Below the pieces are notes generated by a model. It did not search any database, was not told where the DNA came from, and saw only the letters and a program-made list of their open reading frames with translations. A stretch of 64,000 nt of DNA. Origin: Nemopilema nomurai. Taxonomy: Eukaryota > Cnidaria > Scyphozoa > Rhizostomeae > Rhizostomatidae. Below are positions 1 to 11,565 of the stretch, one piece after another (positions within the stretch are counted from its first letter, which is position 1; the number at the start of each line of letters is the position of its first letter). The stretch spans positions 310,001 to 374,000 of the forward strand of contig ML133432.1 in assembly GCA_003864495.1 (NCBI GenBank), written 5' to 3'. The position numbers were made by a program, and so were the translations under genes.

Positions 1-1093
1 AATGCAATGCAGTTTTGATAATTGTTTTTTATGTAGTTTTTTATGTAGGAATTTACTGTTTTAGTTCAATTGGTTATCGATTATCGATTTTTAATGTAAA
101 CATGAAGTTTAATTTCAATGCTTATAAGAAAGTTTTTGTATCTGTTACTATTTCCCTACTCTTTTCGGGGTTTTAATTTGAGAAGGTGAAGAGGAGCAAA
201 GCAGAATAGTTGCAAATACAGGAAGCGATTTGAAAACAACCTCGTTGTTATGCCTTTCTGCAGGCGCTGGATGAGGGGGGAGGGGCGGTTGGAATCAAGG
301 AGACACACAATTCCCGTTTTCTCAAGTAGTGAATTTATAATTCTTTTAAACTCGAAGAGAACGTCCCCCCTTTCATTAGCCTCATTATGATGCTTTTGGA
401 GACTCCAAAATATGTTCTTTGTTCGTTTCAGGCAAAACACGAAACTTTGTCTAAAGAGCAGTAAAAATGAGGAGGATAAACATACTATATCTTGATTCTC
501 GAACTGGTAGCACGTTCTGAACTATTTGAAGCAACGTGAAACTGCAAAATGTCACAAGACTGCCTTTACCTATGAGCATGTTGTCCCATAGGGCGGCAGT
601 GTTGAAAGTTTCCTCTGACAGATCTTAGAAGAACGGCCCCTTTGCTAATTGTTTCGGTTGTAATGATGTTACTTTTTGTAGTAGCTTATCTAAATCTGTT
701 CTAAACCGAATTGCACATAAAAAAGATGCAATAAAGCTAATACTTTTTTGAAAGGGGCGTTTCCGACTTTCAAAAAAGGCATGGTTCAAAAGGTTTAACC
801 CCCGTTCCACCTCAGAGTTTAACCAGCACCCCTCCCCCTCACTTTCAAACGGCTGCCCGGTCCCTGGAACAGACAACCTTTACTGACCATGTATTTGAAA
901 AAACACTTGCTCTGGTGACTTAGACAAATAGAACAATCAAGCAGGTCATACAGCTACACGATACCCCATTGATGTGCTTTTCTCCATCTTTTGATAAAAA
1001 CTGTCATAATTATACATATAATTAATTATAATGGCTTTTCTGCCTTAAACCTTCTTTTGGCGTCCCAGTGTATACTTTGCACGCAATGCCAAG

Positions 1094-1192
1094 CAGGGGC
1101 GTACTGGCACCTAAATAGAGGGGCCCGAAACCAATAAATACTTAGGGCGATTTCAAAGAGGGGGGCCCGAAACCAATAAATACCTAGGGTAC
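1094..1192. repeat. hAT-like repeat end with an internal 41-bp tandem duplication
   Basis: It starts with CAGGGGCGTACTGG, similar to the ends of hAT-type elements seen elsewhere in this window. Two near-identical segments around a GGGCCCGAAACCAATAAATAC core lie at about 1118-1147 and 1158-1190. No matching right end or target-site duplication was found, so this is a fragment. Confidence 0.45.
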
Positions 1193-1806
1193 TTCCCTGG
1201 AAAATTTTTGCAGCCAAACACTTCACATTGGCTTAAAATACTATCAAACATATTTCCAACAGTTTAGAAGTTTAATTTTCAGACAGCATTTTATGCCACG
1301 ACTTCAAGACATAATATCTCTAGACATCCTTGCAATTTTCTTGGGTAATTGCACTCTATGTTTATAGTTTCTAGCTCCCTGAATTTTGGTAAGTTAAACT
1401 ATATTCATAAGTAATGTAAAATATTGGATAGATATATCTTGCTCTATGAATATCGAAGTATGTGTTAGGCGTCAAGCGTGAAAGCTTCGATCGAAATTGC
1501 TTAGCGTAATATAATGTCCCTTAATCAAAATGGCATTTCAACTAATCAAATGCAGTAATCCCTCGCTTGATATTTCACTTCACGAATAAGAAAAAGCAAT
1601 TCAAACTACCAGGAGTTCCCACTAAATTCCTAGCACGAACAGTACTGAATAGATTCCTGTGAGCCAAATTCTAGACAAAATCCGAAACACCGAAATATTA
1701 GTAAATTCGATTGGTAACAAACTTCTTGGTTTGCGAAATGCCCGAAAAGGGTCAAACACTTGATCAGAACGTAAGGAATATCCCCTCACAGAACAAGACT
1801 CCCAAT

Positions 1807-1945
1807 CAGGGACGGACTTACCGGGAGGTGTGGGAATGCGAAAAACCCCCACCCCCCCCAATATTTTTGTGCTATCCAGTGAATTTTGTTTTGATTCGGT
1901 AAATAGTAGCTTTTTGGTAGTCAGTTGCTTTTAAATCCGCCCCTG
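1807..1945. mobile_element. Short hAT-like MITE (139 bp) with 8-bp target duplication
   Basis: The left end CAGGGACGGA and the right end TCCGCCCCTG form terminal inverted repeats matching at 9 of 10 bases. The flanks are CTCCCAAT on the left and CCCCCAAT on the right, an 8-bp target duplication with one mismatch. An 8-bp duplication with a CAGGG-type terminus is the hallmark of hAT transposons. It has no coding capacity and is non-autonomous. Confidence 0.65.
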
Positions 1946-2410
1946 CCCCCAATGCATTTCAGATCTCTCAGAATTTTTAAACAATTACTGAAGATATTCA
2001 ATCCCGCTGCAATAAATGTACAGACATTTGTGTCTCACACCCGTGAAAAATTGTACTTTTTTATCGCTGAGGAGCTTTTTTTAGTGGAATGCGTCTACAG
2101 GCCCATTTCAGACATCTTGCAACAGAAGAGTTGTTTTTAGTTGAATTTACCTGTATTCCCAGCCCTCAAAAAGATGCAAAAATCACAAAACGTGTCAATC
2201 TCTGGGCCATCAAACAGAATTCGATGCATTTTATTCCAGCTACTCTTGGTGCCATGAATTTTCAACAGTATTGGAATTTTTTCTCGCTCACTATGTACAA
2301 ACAAGTAGCTATGAATGCAGAAATCATCATAACTATTTTCGATATTCTTGAGTTGTTGCACTGGCACTAGCATTGGCCAGCACCCACCACCCCCACCCCC
2401 CCCCTGCAAC

Positions 2411-2854
2411 GACCACCCTCAGCAAGGATCACAAAGGGCCCCTTTTCTTGTAGAAAATTCTTCAGAGTAATTTAACTTGAGATAGTAATAGCTATTGCAG
2501 TGGCGTAACGTACAGTGGATGCGTTTAGAGCAACTCCTAAGGGCCCCAGAGCAGTGGTACTGTTTAACTACTACTACTTCTACTACCCCAAACTACTACT
2601 ACTGGTACTGATTTTCACTAATCAGTGCAAATGTGTAGCAGTAGTAATAATTTGCTGCATAACTTAAGGGGGCCCTACCACTTGGCGGGCTCCTAGGAGT
2701 TGCTCTAACCCCAACCATTGTGCGTTGCACCACTGCACTAGCTACTACTATCTTAAATCATATAATTTTGAAATAATTCTCCACAAAGGGGCCCTTTGTG
2801 GCTCTTGCTGAGGGGGCCCTTCGGGCCGCAGCCCGGCCGGCCAGTCCGCCCCTG
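2411..2854. repeat. Foldback element with long inverted arms
   Basis: The arms are inverted copies of each other. CCCTCAGCAAGG, AAAGGGCCCC, GATAGTA and TGCAGTGG near 2413-2520, plus GTTAGAGCAACTCCTA-like sequence near 2522-2540, return in reverse complement at about 2690-2812. Together this makes imperfect arms of roughly 130 bp around a core with (TAC)n-like repeats. The right end, CCAGTCCGCCCCTG, looks like a hAT terminus. No equivalent left terminus or target duplication is visible, so the left edge is probably truncated. Confidence 0.6.
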
Positions 2855-2942
2855 ATGCCGAGATGCCTGTGTCATTTGAAACCGATTTTACCGCAATTGT
2901 TTATGGAACCAGAATGTTAATGCGGCGTCCGCTTTCTCCAAA

Positions 2943-5900
2943 ATGGCTGTAATTTATGGCATTGTAGCAGGCGCACTCGTGATCTCCCTGGCTTTCGCGA
3001 TACTCAAGAAGCTTTACAGTTTTCACTTTGGAAACGTCAAAGGACCAAGGATTCCCAGCCCGCCCGCCTACCCGATCCTTCGCCATTTGCCATACTTTCG
3101 GGACAACATCGATGACGACAAAAAGCTACGTGCATGGGCAGAAACGTTCAAAAAGGATGGAATTTTCAAGCTTGATCTATTACTCGGTATGTCACATTCG
3201 TCATTAAGTTGCCAATACAACTTTATCAATTTAGCTTTCATTCCGGCCTATGATCGAACTCGATAGTTTGTCGTGATCAAGGCGTCGAAGCAAGGTCGTG
3301 CCTTTCGGCTAAGAGCCACGCCGATGGTTCCCAAGCAAAAAAGACCAAGCGGTGTGATTGTCCGTTCAACACAAACTCACAGGGAATACTTAGTTCGTTG
3401 TTATATATTAATGTGCCTAACAGAAGTCTTGCAAAGTGTTTTCATAGCTGGTTGCCAGTGGGCCCCTGCCTTTTGCAAAGTATGAGGTTTTCCCTTTGAT
3501 GTTCCATTTTAGTGCCCATTTGTAATACACAAGCAAGTGATCAGTGCTACAAACTATATGTTTGTTAGAAATCCAATGATGATATAAAGTCTCCGTTGGA
3601 CCACACCCGTATTTATGACCGTACCCACCAAGGCCTTTCGTGTCCAGTTGAAAACCGCAAGCCAGTCCATTAACTATTTTCTTGCTTTCCTAATGACCTG
3701 ATGCGTATGGTAGGGAATTGTCCTGTTTTTTTCTGTTTCCGGTTAGTCGACAGAGTGGAAAGTACTTTTGCCTGCCATGTTTTTTACAATGGAAAGTTTA
3801 TTCCCTTCGTTGATCTGTGCTCCATTGGACCTCATTTTTCATTCGTTTAGACATACACGCCCTTTTAATAAGGAACCTACCACAAGGCCTAGTTCCAAAA
3901 GTTCCTTATTCGTAGACCTCAAGTCATCAGATTTTACAGTTCCTTAAAAGTTCCTTAATTTTCATTGCACATCAATAAGCCTTAACGCTTAATAGAGAGA
4001 GGGGCGAGATAGAATATGCAGAAACTACTCAATAAAGCACTTGACACACGAATAGCAAACGATCTATGCGAGTATTGGCTGCATATGAATGGAACGGGCT
4101 TTTTAGCTCTTGATGCTTGCAGTTATAAAAAAAATTCTAATCGAAAAGTTCCTTGGGGATTTCGTTTTTAGTAGTATAATATTTCGGCCTTCTACATGTA
4201 GGTTCCTTATAAAGTGGTTCCTAATAAAAAAGCGTGTATTTCCCCCGATCAGTACTTATTTCCCTTGAGCTGGGAATTAAAAGCAGCTGAATTTGAAAAG
4301 CAGTGTGAAACGAATTGAAACGATGTTGATACAATCACTCCTGTTATATACATGTCGTAAACATTTCTGTTTGCTATCCCGGCCACAAAAGATAGAACGG
4401 GTCTGTTGGATACACAAAGATGGCTCAGCCCGCGAAAACGACTGCACATGTTTTCATAACAGAGTCAGCGCTCTGGAAGCCTGTATTACCTAAACTGACA
4501 GGTTTGACATAACTTTTCAAGAGTACAACAAGGTGCGAAAGTTGCCCCTATAAACCAAATCACGTAAGTGCTTTAGCTGCAATCATCTTTGTGGATCAAA
4601 GGTTAGCCGTACACTCAACTTTTCTTCATTAGTAGGGAACGCTTTTCGTGCTCGGAATTGTCCGTCGCCATTTTCTCGCTTTATGCTTACCTTATTACAG
4701 GAATTTAACGAATCATGCAATTAATGCGTCATGAAATTAGTGCGTTATAATATTAACGCGGTCTGTGAAAAATTTGCAGTTTGGAAGCATAAAATTAACG
4801 CGGTTTTACAAAAAAAATACGTTGCGGGTACATTAAATTAACGCGGATCGGGGAAGTCAGTGGCACCTAAGCCATCTCCACTCGTGCAAGGTGGACTAGA
4901 AATAATTATTACAATGACAGCAAAATGGCAGAATTCTAAGGGAGTGGACGTCCTTAAAAGCTACGTAGAAAAGGTTGCTTACCCAGAAAATACGTCACAA
5001 ATTTTTAAGGACATTCTGGACATTGATCAATCCAGTGAAAGCGAGGAGAATGAGAGTGACGAAGAAATAGATGGATAAAATATATGTTAAATGAAAGACA
5101 CATTTTGTTTAATCCCTCATTCCACTTGAAAGAATTGCCCTTTTTACAATTTTTGCACAAAATTAACTTTCATTAAATTAACGCCTTTACAAAATTAATG
5201 TATCACTAAATTAACGCGTATATGTAAACCGCGTTAATTGCATGATTCGTTAATTTCCTGTAATAAAGTAAATTATAATCTAAACAGGCTTTTACATTTC
5301 TGGTTAGTCGATTTATTTTGTTTTGTAAAAAAGATTCCAATTTCATTTTCTAACACTTCTAGAACTTCCTTTTTCACGATTAAATGCATTTCTTAGACGC
5401 AGAGATCATATGTCCTTTCAAGGAAGAGTTTGTCAAACAGATCCTCGTCAAGAACTGCACGAAATATATCAGAAGCAAGAGGCTTGCTAACGTTTTTCCA
5501 AAGCTCAAGAAAGGCGTTTTCTCCTCGAACGGACAAGAACATGCTTGGCAGAGAAAGATGCTGAACCCTGCTTTCTCATTTGCATCTTTGATGTCGTTTG
5601 TGGATGTCTTTGATGCCAACACGAACAATTTGATCAAGGTATGTGCGTGGCTTTGTCAACAAGCTTCATAAACATACTGTCATACAGTCAAGTTTCTTTA
5701 AAGTATTGGTTCATAAGTATTGGTTCGTAGAACACCAAGGTGTAACCGATGCACCCACTCAGCATTTGCAAATCATCACTGCATCGTGTGCAAGTTGTGT
5801 CATACTTGACATTCAGCGCGAGAGGTGCAACAAAGTCAACTCCCACATGCAAAAACAATAGCATGACAATATTTCAGTGTAGGGGTAGTTGAGTATAGAG

Positions 5901-8700
5901 CTGAGACCGAGTGCATCTTCGCTACACTAGGGAGACGTTTGCCATTGTCATGTAAAGCCTCTCCCAAGCTACCCCGCTCAACATGAAGTGATTTGCCCGT
6001 ATGACATTTATGACTGGCTAATTGAATTTCTCTAGTACTGGGAAAACCAAGCCAACGATTCTCTGTCAGGTGTTACAGAAGTAGACATACACCGAGATTT
6101 CACTAAACTGACTCTAGATGTCATAGGCGAGGCTGCTTTTGGGTACAAATTCAATACTCTCGCCACCGGAGAAAACGAAGTGAGCCAAGCAGTGGAGTTT
6201 ATTTTGTCAGGTAAAATCAGCACAGTGGCTAGGGTTTTGAGGAGATTCATTCCATTCTATGACATGATTCCCTTCCCGGAGAACATTAAATTGAAGAAGG
6301 CTGCTGAAATCACTAATGGAATAGTTACTCAGGTAAATAAATTTAATCTCGTTATTGCAATGTTATGTATTCGATACTTGAAACTAGTGATTGATCTTAT
6401 CATTTTGAATTGAATTTCAAAAGCATTTATTCATTATCTATTGCGAAATGTCTCGGGTTTATATCTTTGAGTGGGTTTCCATACTGTGTTTAATTTGCAA
6501 TTATGTATTGACTACCTTGGCCTTACCTCTGTATCTGTTTTGGCTGATTACCTATCCTCTTCCCAATAATGAACTGTTAGGCGAAGATGATACTACATAA
6601 TTTTAATTGCATTATAATAAATTTTGATATGGTGCCAAAGCTTATGAGCTTTCCAGGTGCAGATTTGCAAATTTAAGAGATGCGTACGGTGTCTGAGATT
6701 TTCTGCCTCAACATTGCTGTATAATTATGCTTCTAGATTATTGAGAAAAAACGTAAACTTTTGAAAGATGGCGTTGATGCTGACAATGATTTGTCAAAAG
6801 ATTTGCTTGGTAAAATGATCGTCTTGCAAGATGGGGAGACAGGCCAGAAATTATCTGACGAGGTGATAGAATCTCAGGTCCACACATTTATGATCGCTGG
6901 TCATGAAACAACAAGTGTTGCCCTCACGTGGACATTCTATCTTCTGGCAAAGCACCCTGCCATACAAGAGAAGGTAGTGCTCTTACTGTCTGCTACTCAT
7001 CATGTTTTTATTTTGCTTTGCATAAAAAAGAATTTTGATCTGTTCCAAAGCTTTCAACGCAGCAGCGTATATCGTGGATTTCTAAAAAACCTCTGAAAGT
7101 ATCCATTTCTAGTTTTTTACCTGCCAAGTAGAGTTAAGGCCATAAATTTTGAAAAGAATAGGAAAATAGAAGAAAGGAATCAAATTTGATAATAATGAAA
7201 AGTGATGAACTTAAGAGTAAAACTTTAAGGTTGGCATTCTTCATCCATTATGTGCATCTGAAGTGGGTCATTCTGCAGTATGCCGAAGGGCCTAGTTTTC
7301 TCTCTGTAGTAGTTATACTACCATATCCTCTTCCCAAATTTTGATCAACTATCTCTTAAAGAAAATAGAGCCTTTACTTGCGGGGTATCCATCAAGTGAC
7401 CCTGTTCGAACGCGAGGTGAGATTGACTTTCTCATTTGTACAATTCTTTCACTGGTTATCAGTGTTATCAGGCTTTCAGAAACATGGCTTTTAATGTTCT
7501 CCATTTTTACAGGCTAGAGAAGAGGCGAAAGCTGTCATTGGCGGCTCAAAGGAAGTCCGAAGTAGCCATCTTGAAGGCCTCCGTTACGTAGCTGCGGTTA
7601 TTAACGAGTCCCTTCGCATGTACCCTCCCGCAGCTGCCTTTCAGAGAGAGGTATTACACGATGACGAAATTGGGGGCTACAAAATCCACAAGGGTGCCAC
7701 TATCCTCATACCCGTGTGTGTTCTGCACCACACGGAGGAAAACTGGCCCAACCACGACCAGTTTTTACCAGAGAGGTTTCTCGCCGAAGGTGCGTATTTG
7801 ATTGAACAAGTGTTTTGTGGTACAGAACCTCCAAAGAACTGGAAATAGTGGGGCCAGTTTTTTGTTTAGTTAAAGAACTTTTTGTATTCATCGAAAATAC
7901 TAGAGGGTGGTAAGAAGAGCTTATGGTTGGCTGTAAATGACCTATCATCATCACTTAGCACCTAAATTCTAGAAGAGCCCAAGAGAAACACAGCCAAATA
8001 AATGTTTCCGACCCGCAACTGGCTATTTATTTTGTCAGCTTTTGCTCCTTTTCCGGCGTTTGCATACTCTGAAGAATGTCGAACGAAAAAGTACCTTAAA
8101 TTTGCAAAGGTTTCTCTAATTCTGAAGGTTAGTGTTGCCCCATTTAATGAACTAGAGATGTTTCTTTTCGACACCTAACATAAATAGGTCTCTAGTGTAA
8201 AATGAAAAACAGCTAAAAATTTCCACGGACCACTTTTCGAAAGAAAACAGGTATTTATTCATTTCCAAGATGGCCTTCTCCGTGCTTTGAATCATGAATC
8301 CATAGGTGCATTAAATTTTAGCCTTAAATAGTTCCACAGAAAAGGTGTGAGCTTACATTTCCCTTAGATCAAATAGTTTAGCGCAAATGTAGATGAGTTA
8401 TCATCAATCGAATATTTTATCTTTAATAAAGGTCTTAATGACATTCAAAGCACACATTTCGTCGCAGGAGACAAGCAACCAGAGATTGGCAATTATAGGT
8501 TCATGCCGTTTTCAAACGGTCCTCGCAATTGCATTGGACGCAAGTTCACGATTATGGAAATGAAGGTGATAGTCGCCAAGCTACTCACCACGTTCAAGTT
8601 TGAGTTGGGCCCGGGGCACAAAGAGGCCCATACGAATTCGCGTCTTACGTTGAAGCCGAGCCCAAAGCAGATGCTGAGAGTTACAACCATCAAAGGCTAA
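2943..8700 (+). CDS. Microsomal cytochrome P450 monooxygenase, complete, six exons
   Basis: Exons: 2943-3186, 5397-5638, 6036-6332, 6737-6973, 7513-7789, 8468-8700. They join in frame to 509 aa, the usual P450 length. The start ATG has an A at -3 and G at +4 and opens a hydrophobic N-terminal anchor (residues about 3-22) followed by a proline-rich hinge, as in ER-bound P450s. The family motifs appear in order: C-helix WQRK around residue 136, I-helix AGHETTS (315-321), K-helix ESLR (372-375), PERF (426-429) and the heme loop FSNGPRNCIG, with Cys454 as thiolate ligand. P450s use NADPH-reductase electrons and O2 to oxidise lipids, steroids or xenobiotics. The sequence resembles CYP46/CYP4/CYP3-like enzymes, but I cannot assign a clan or substrate. 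Introns 1 and 5 carry transposon remnants. Confidence 0.93.
3561..3665. repeat. Dispersed repeat copy A (P450 intron 1)
   Basis: This stretch, with a GACCACACCC...TACCCACCAAGGCC core, aligns by eye with 11457-11565 over about 100 bp at roughly 70 percent identity, in the same orientation. Two copies in one window suggest an old dispersed family. It has no ends or coding sequence that would classify it. Confidence 0.45.
3854..4238. mobile_element. MITE with TACACGC termini and TA flanks
   Basis: The left end (CACGCCCTTTTAATAAGGAACC) and the reverse complement of the right end (CACGCTTTTTTATTAGGAACC) match over about 22 bp with a few differences. TA dinucleotides abut both ends, as expected for Tc1/mariner or pogo-type insertion. 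Extra GTTCCTTA blocks occur internally. It has no coding capacity. It lies in P450 intron 1. Confidence 0.6.
4687..5271. mobile_element. TA-flanked DNA transposon remnant with about 40-bp TIRs and a residual ORF
   Basis: The left terminus (4690-4730) and the right terminus (5230-5268) are reverse complements over about 40 bp with three or four mismatches. Shared blocks are TTATTACAGGAA and TTAACGAATCATGCAATTAA. TA lies outside both ends. Subterminal TTAACGCG-type repeats recur through the element. An open frame at about 4860-5078 (+) encodes a 72-residue, strongly acidic C-terminus (SSESEENESDEEIDG). It could be the tail of a transposase, but no catalytic motif remains. The superfamily is unproven; Tc1/mariner/pogo is favoured by the TA flanks. 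Confidence 0.65.
7842..8113. repeat. Decayed foldback element (P450 intron 5)
   Basis: The left arm (7842-7893, around GGCCAGTTTTTTG and AAAGAACTTTTTGT) and the right arm (about 8030-8113, around GTTTGCATACTCTGAAGAATG and GAAAAAGTACCTTAAA) are inverted relatives. Both match parts of 22922-23040 in opposite orientations, so this looks like one foldback family. Confidence 0.45.
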
Positions 8701-9982
8701 GAGAGGATGATGACCAGAAGTGACTTGTTGTTGCATATCAATCCTATGACCATGCCTCATGATATGAAGATTTCACCGATTATTTTCCAGTGCAGTAAAA
8801 GTTGGGTTTGATAATGACAATGAAATAAGCTGATAGAACGTCAACTTATAAGTCGTTGTACGATATAGTTTGATCAAACATAATAATGCAATTAAGTCTT
8901 TCTCTAACAGAAAGTTTATATGCTGGCGAAAATATTTGTATAGTATTAGCAGAAACAAGAAGAGTACACATCTTATAAAAACAACCACAAAAATATCACA
9001 CAACGTCTAACGATGTACATTGCCTTCTGAATCACTTTTCAACGGGTGGTCTCTATCGTATGAAAAAGTAGTGAGACTTGAATCTAATCGATGAATTTGA
9101 GCGGGAAAACGAGACATCGTGTTGACATGACTCTGCAGACTCGCTTTGGAATTTTTAAACAACGAGTGTTTGTCAAGCTGAAATAAGCCCCCTTCAGGGG
9201 GTGCGTAATTGAGTCCTTTGTTGCTCAGAGAAAAGGAGAAAATCTTAACGATATTACCTGTCAGTTATCATTACCAAAATATGCATTTAAGCCGGGACTA
9301 CGAGCGATAACTTCAATGTTTGGTGTCATATCTTAATCCAGTATGACGTTTTTTCATATCTTATCCCCAATCCTCTTCTGGTATAATCGTTTCTATTGTT
9401 ATTAAAGTCGCAATCCTTAGGTCATTGCCTACAAATCTGTGCAAGCAATCGTGGCGGAATCTCACGATATGGTTCGTTCCATGCGTCAGTCATCTTTCAC
9501 TTTTTCACTCTACACAAACTTTTTCGAGAAAAACAATGATCCCTAAAAAGGAATCTCTTTTCAAGTATCAATGCTTAGAACAACGCGACCTAGATATGTT
9601 TCTCCTTAAACTTGCACTGTCCTAACATGGAGATGACGCTTCTGAAGATGGTATTCCTAACCTGAAAACCCTATCTCGCCAGAACCATTGTAAACACGCT
9701 AAAGCTTTCTTATCAAAGTTAACTCAGAGCTCAGTGAACGCTCCATCGCTTATGGACAACTTTAATCCAGAGTAGAAAAGACAGTTCAAATCGCATTAGG
9801 AACTATGGATGAATTCGGGAGCGACTCTTCGTTGTCGAATGGCATCTCACCGCGAGACGAAGCCTGTGGTTCCTTCACTGTAATCTGAGTGACCTGATTG
9901 GGCTCACCTTTGAAACTTGTTGTAATAGCATTATATGTTTCAGCAGAATTTTATGACTGGAAAGGGTACTAGGGGTTCAAGC

Positions 9983-10080
9983 CAGTGGCGGACTGGCCAC
10001 GGGCCGATGGGCCCCCTATAAAATCTGGCGAAAAGGGCCCCATGTTTGCAGAAAAAGGGCCCCATTTTAGGAATATGAGG
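9983..10080. repeat. hAT-like element end with GGGCCCC-rich subterminal repeats
   Basis: The terminus CAGTGGCGGACTGGCC is followed by repeated AAAAGGGCCCCAT blocks. The same style of end occurs at 1094, 1807 and, inverted, at 2854. I could not find the other end or an exact copy of the flanking GTTCAAGC, so the element is truncated or degraded. Confidence 0.4.
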
Positions 10081-10991
10081 CCTTACGGTATCCCATTACG
10101 AATGATAAAGTCATGGATGACATCAAAACTGAGGTTGATTATATTGTGATTGCGTCTGGTTGTAGAAAGGTTTGGGTTAAAATTAAGTTGTGATATTTTT
10201 AACTTGAGTATGACTTGTGTAGGTTATGGAAGGAAATAGGGATTTGGATCTTTTAACATTATGGAATTATCTGTAATTTCTATTTCTCATAGACCCAGGC
10301 GCAGTTTATATCCACAGCATTAGTTGTAGAGTTCACTTAGATTTATGCCTGTGGCAAGGGTCGAAGCTAGCAGCAAAGTAAAGGGGTTGTGATTCAGTAG
10401 TTAACTTTAAAACAAACAAACTATTTCTTTTACTCAAACCATGGCATTAAGATAATGCAAATGCGAAATCAAGTTTAAACACGAACGGGTAATGTATTGT
10501 CTCATGGAATGTAAAATTGACATAAAAAAGATGTCAAGAAAATGACAAGAATTAGCCAAATTGCACATAATGGACCAATAAACTTTGAGTCGCAAGTGGT
10601 TTTCAGAAACAAAGTCAAAGTTGTTGCAAAAAGGGGACAGGACTGATAGCTGGTTTCTTGGAATGCAAGGGGAAAAATGCAGCTTCTGGTAGCATTTGAT
10701 TCAGATGGTTTTCAAAATGATAAACCTATAAGTTTTGTAAAAAATATCGTATGTAAGCATGTATTGAGTCTGAAATACAGACAGCAAACTATTTGTAGCG
10801 GATGATTACCAAAAGTTCAAGGGAACCTTCTTGTTATGATTTAGCTATGATTTTCTTAGCATTCAGACATGAAATTTTCGTACAGCTGTATAGAAAATGA
10901 ATTTGATGAAAATATCTGCAAGCTGGTCCCAACTGTTACCATAGAATATCTGATAGTGATAATAAGAAAGCTAAATCTCCATAAATGGATA

Positions 10992-11258
10992 TCAACAAAC
11001 CATTATTTTGAGTTCAAGTTTTTTTGGCTTTTTCTGAACTTTGGCTTGATTTTTCGCTATTACAAGCCTTTTTTCTATTTTGGGTTTTTGATAGAAATTT
11101 GGACAATCCAATAAGCATTCAATGAATTCCTCATGGGAACCACACCTTCTGCAAAAAGAATCAGTATACTTTCTTCTGTAGTTTGCTATTAGGTCTGCAA
11201 ACTTTAGTTCAAATTTTAGTAGGGATGAGGCTTCCTCGCACCTCAGATATTCTTTCAT
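10992..11258 (-). pseudogene. Possible non-LTR retrotransposon C-terminal fragment
   Basis: An 88-residue frame contains CRRCGSHEEFIECLLDCPNF. This recalls the C-x2-C-x(n)-H/C-x(4-5)-C zinc-knuckle-like tail (CxxC...ETxxHLLxxCP) at the end of many LINE reverse transcriptases, with a Cys where His is usual. No reverse transcriptase or endonuclease motif adjoins it. A chance frame is a real alternative. Confidence 0.25.
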
Positions 11259-11456
11259 TTTAAATTTACTAACCTATAGTTATCTGAGGTTAGTTTTCTC
11301 TTTATTTTATCTTTGTTTTTTACAAGAAGGTATCTTGTGCAAAATTACTAAAATCCAAATCAGACCGAATTTCATTATTTAATGTTAAATTTAAATTATA
11401 GTCCTCTGCAAACATTTGAATCAACAGCTCAACTTTGCTATTCTAGCTACATATGC

Positions 11457-11565
11457 TTTGTTGATTAGAAATTGACCGATTTTGATGAAGTGTTCACTTG
11501 ACCACGCCCCAATTTGCAGACCACACCCACCAGGGCCCCTCTCAGTTCTTGAGTTGCAAAGCAGT
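11457..11565. repeat. Dispersed repeat copy B
   Basis: It aligns with 3561-3665 in the same orientation. The shared core includes TTGACCAC(G/A)CCC and ACCCACCA(A/G)GGCC. See the entry at 3561. Confidence 0.45.

Larger units (their letters stand above)
1..2942. other. Intergenic region rich in transposon remnants
   Basis: I find no supportable gene here. Short open frames on both strands lack family motifs and splice context. The stretch contains several pieces with hAT-like ends of the type CAGGGRCGGA, a foldback repeat and a C-rich tract near 2390-2405. It lies upstream of the P450 gene and presumably includes its promoter, but I see no convincing TATA box. Confidence 0.6.

Noticed and set aside
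156..440. 94-codon minus-strand frame at the left edge
   Set aside because: No family resemblance, no upstream or downstream exon support.
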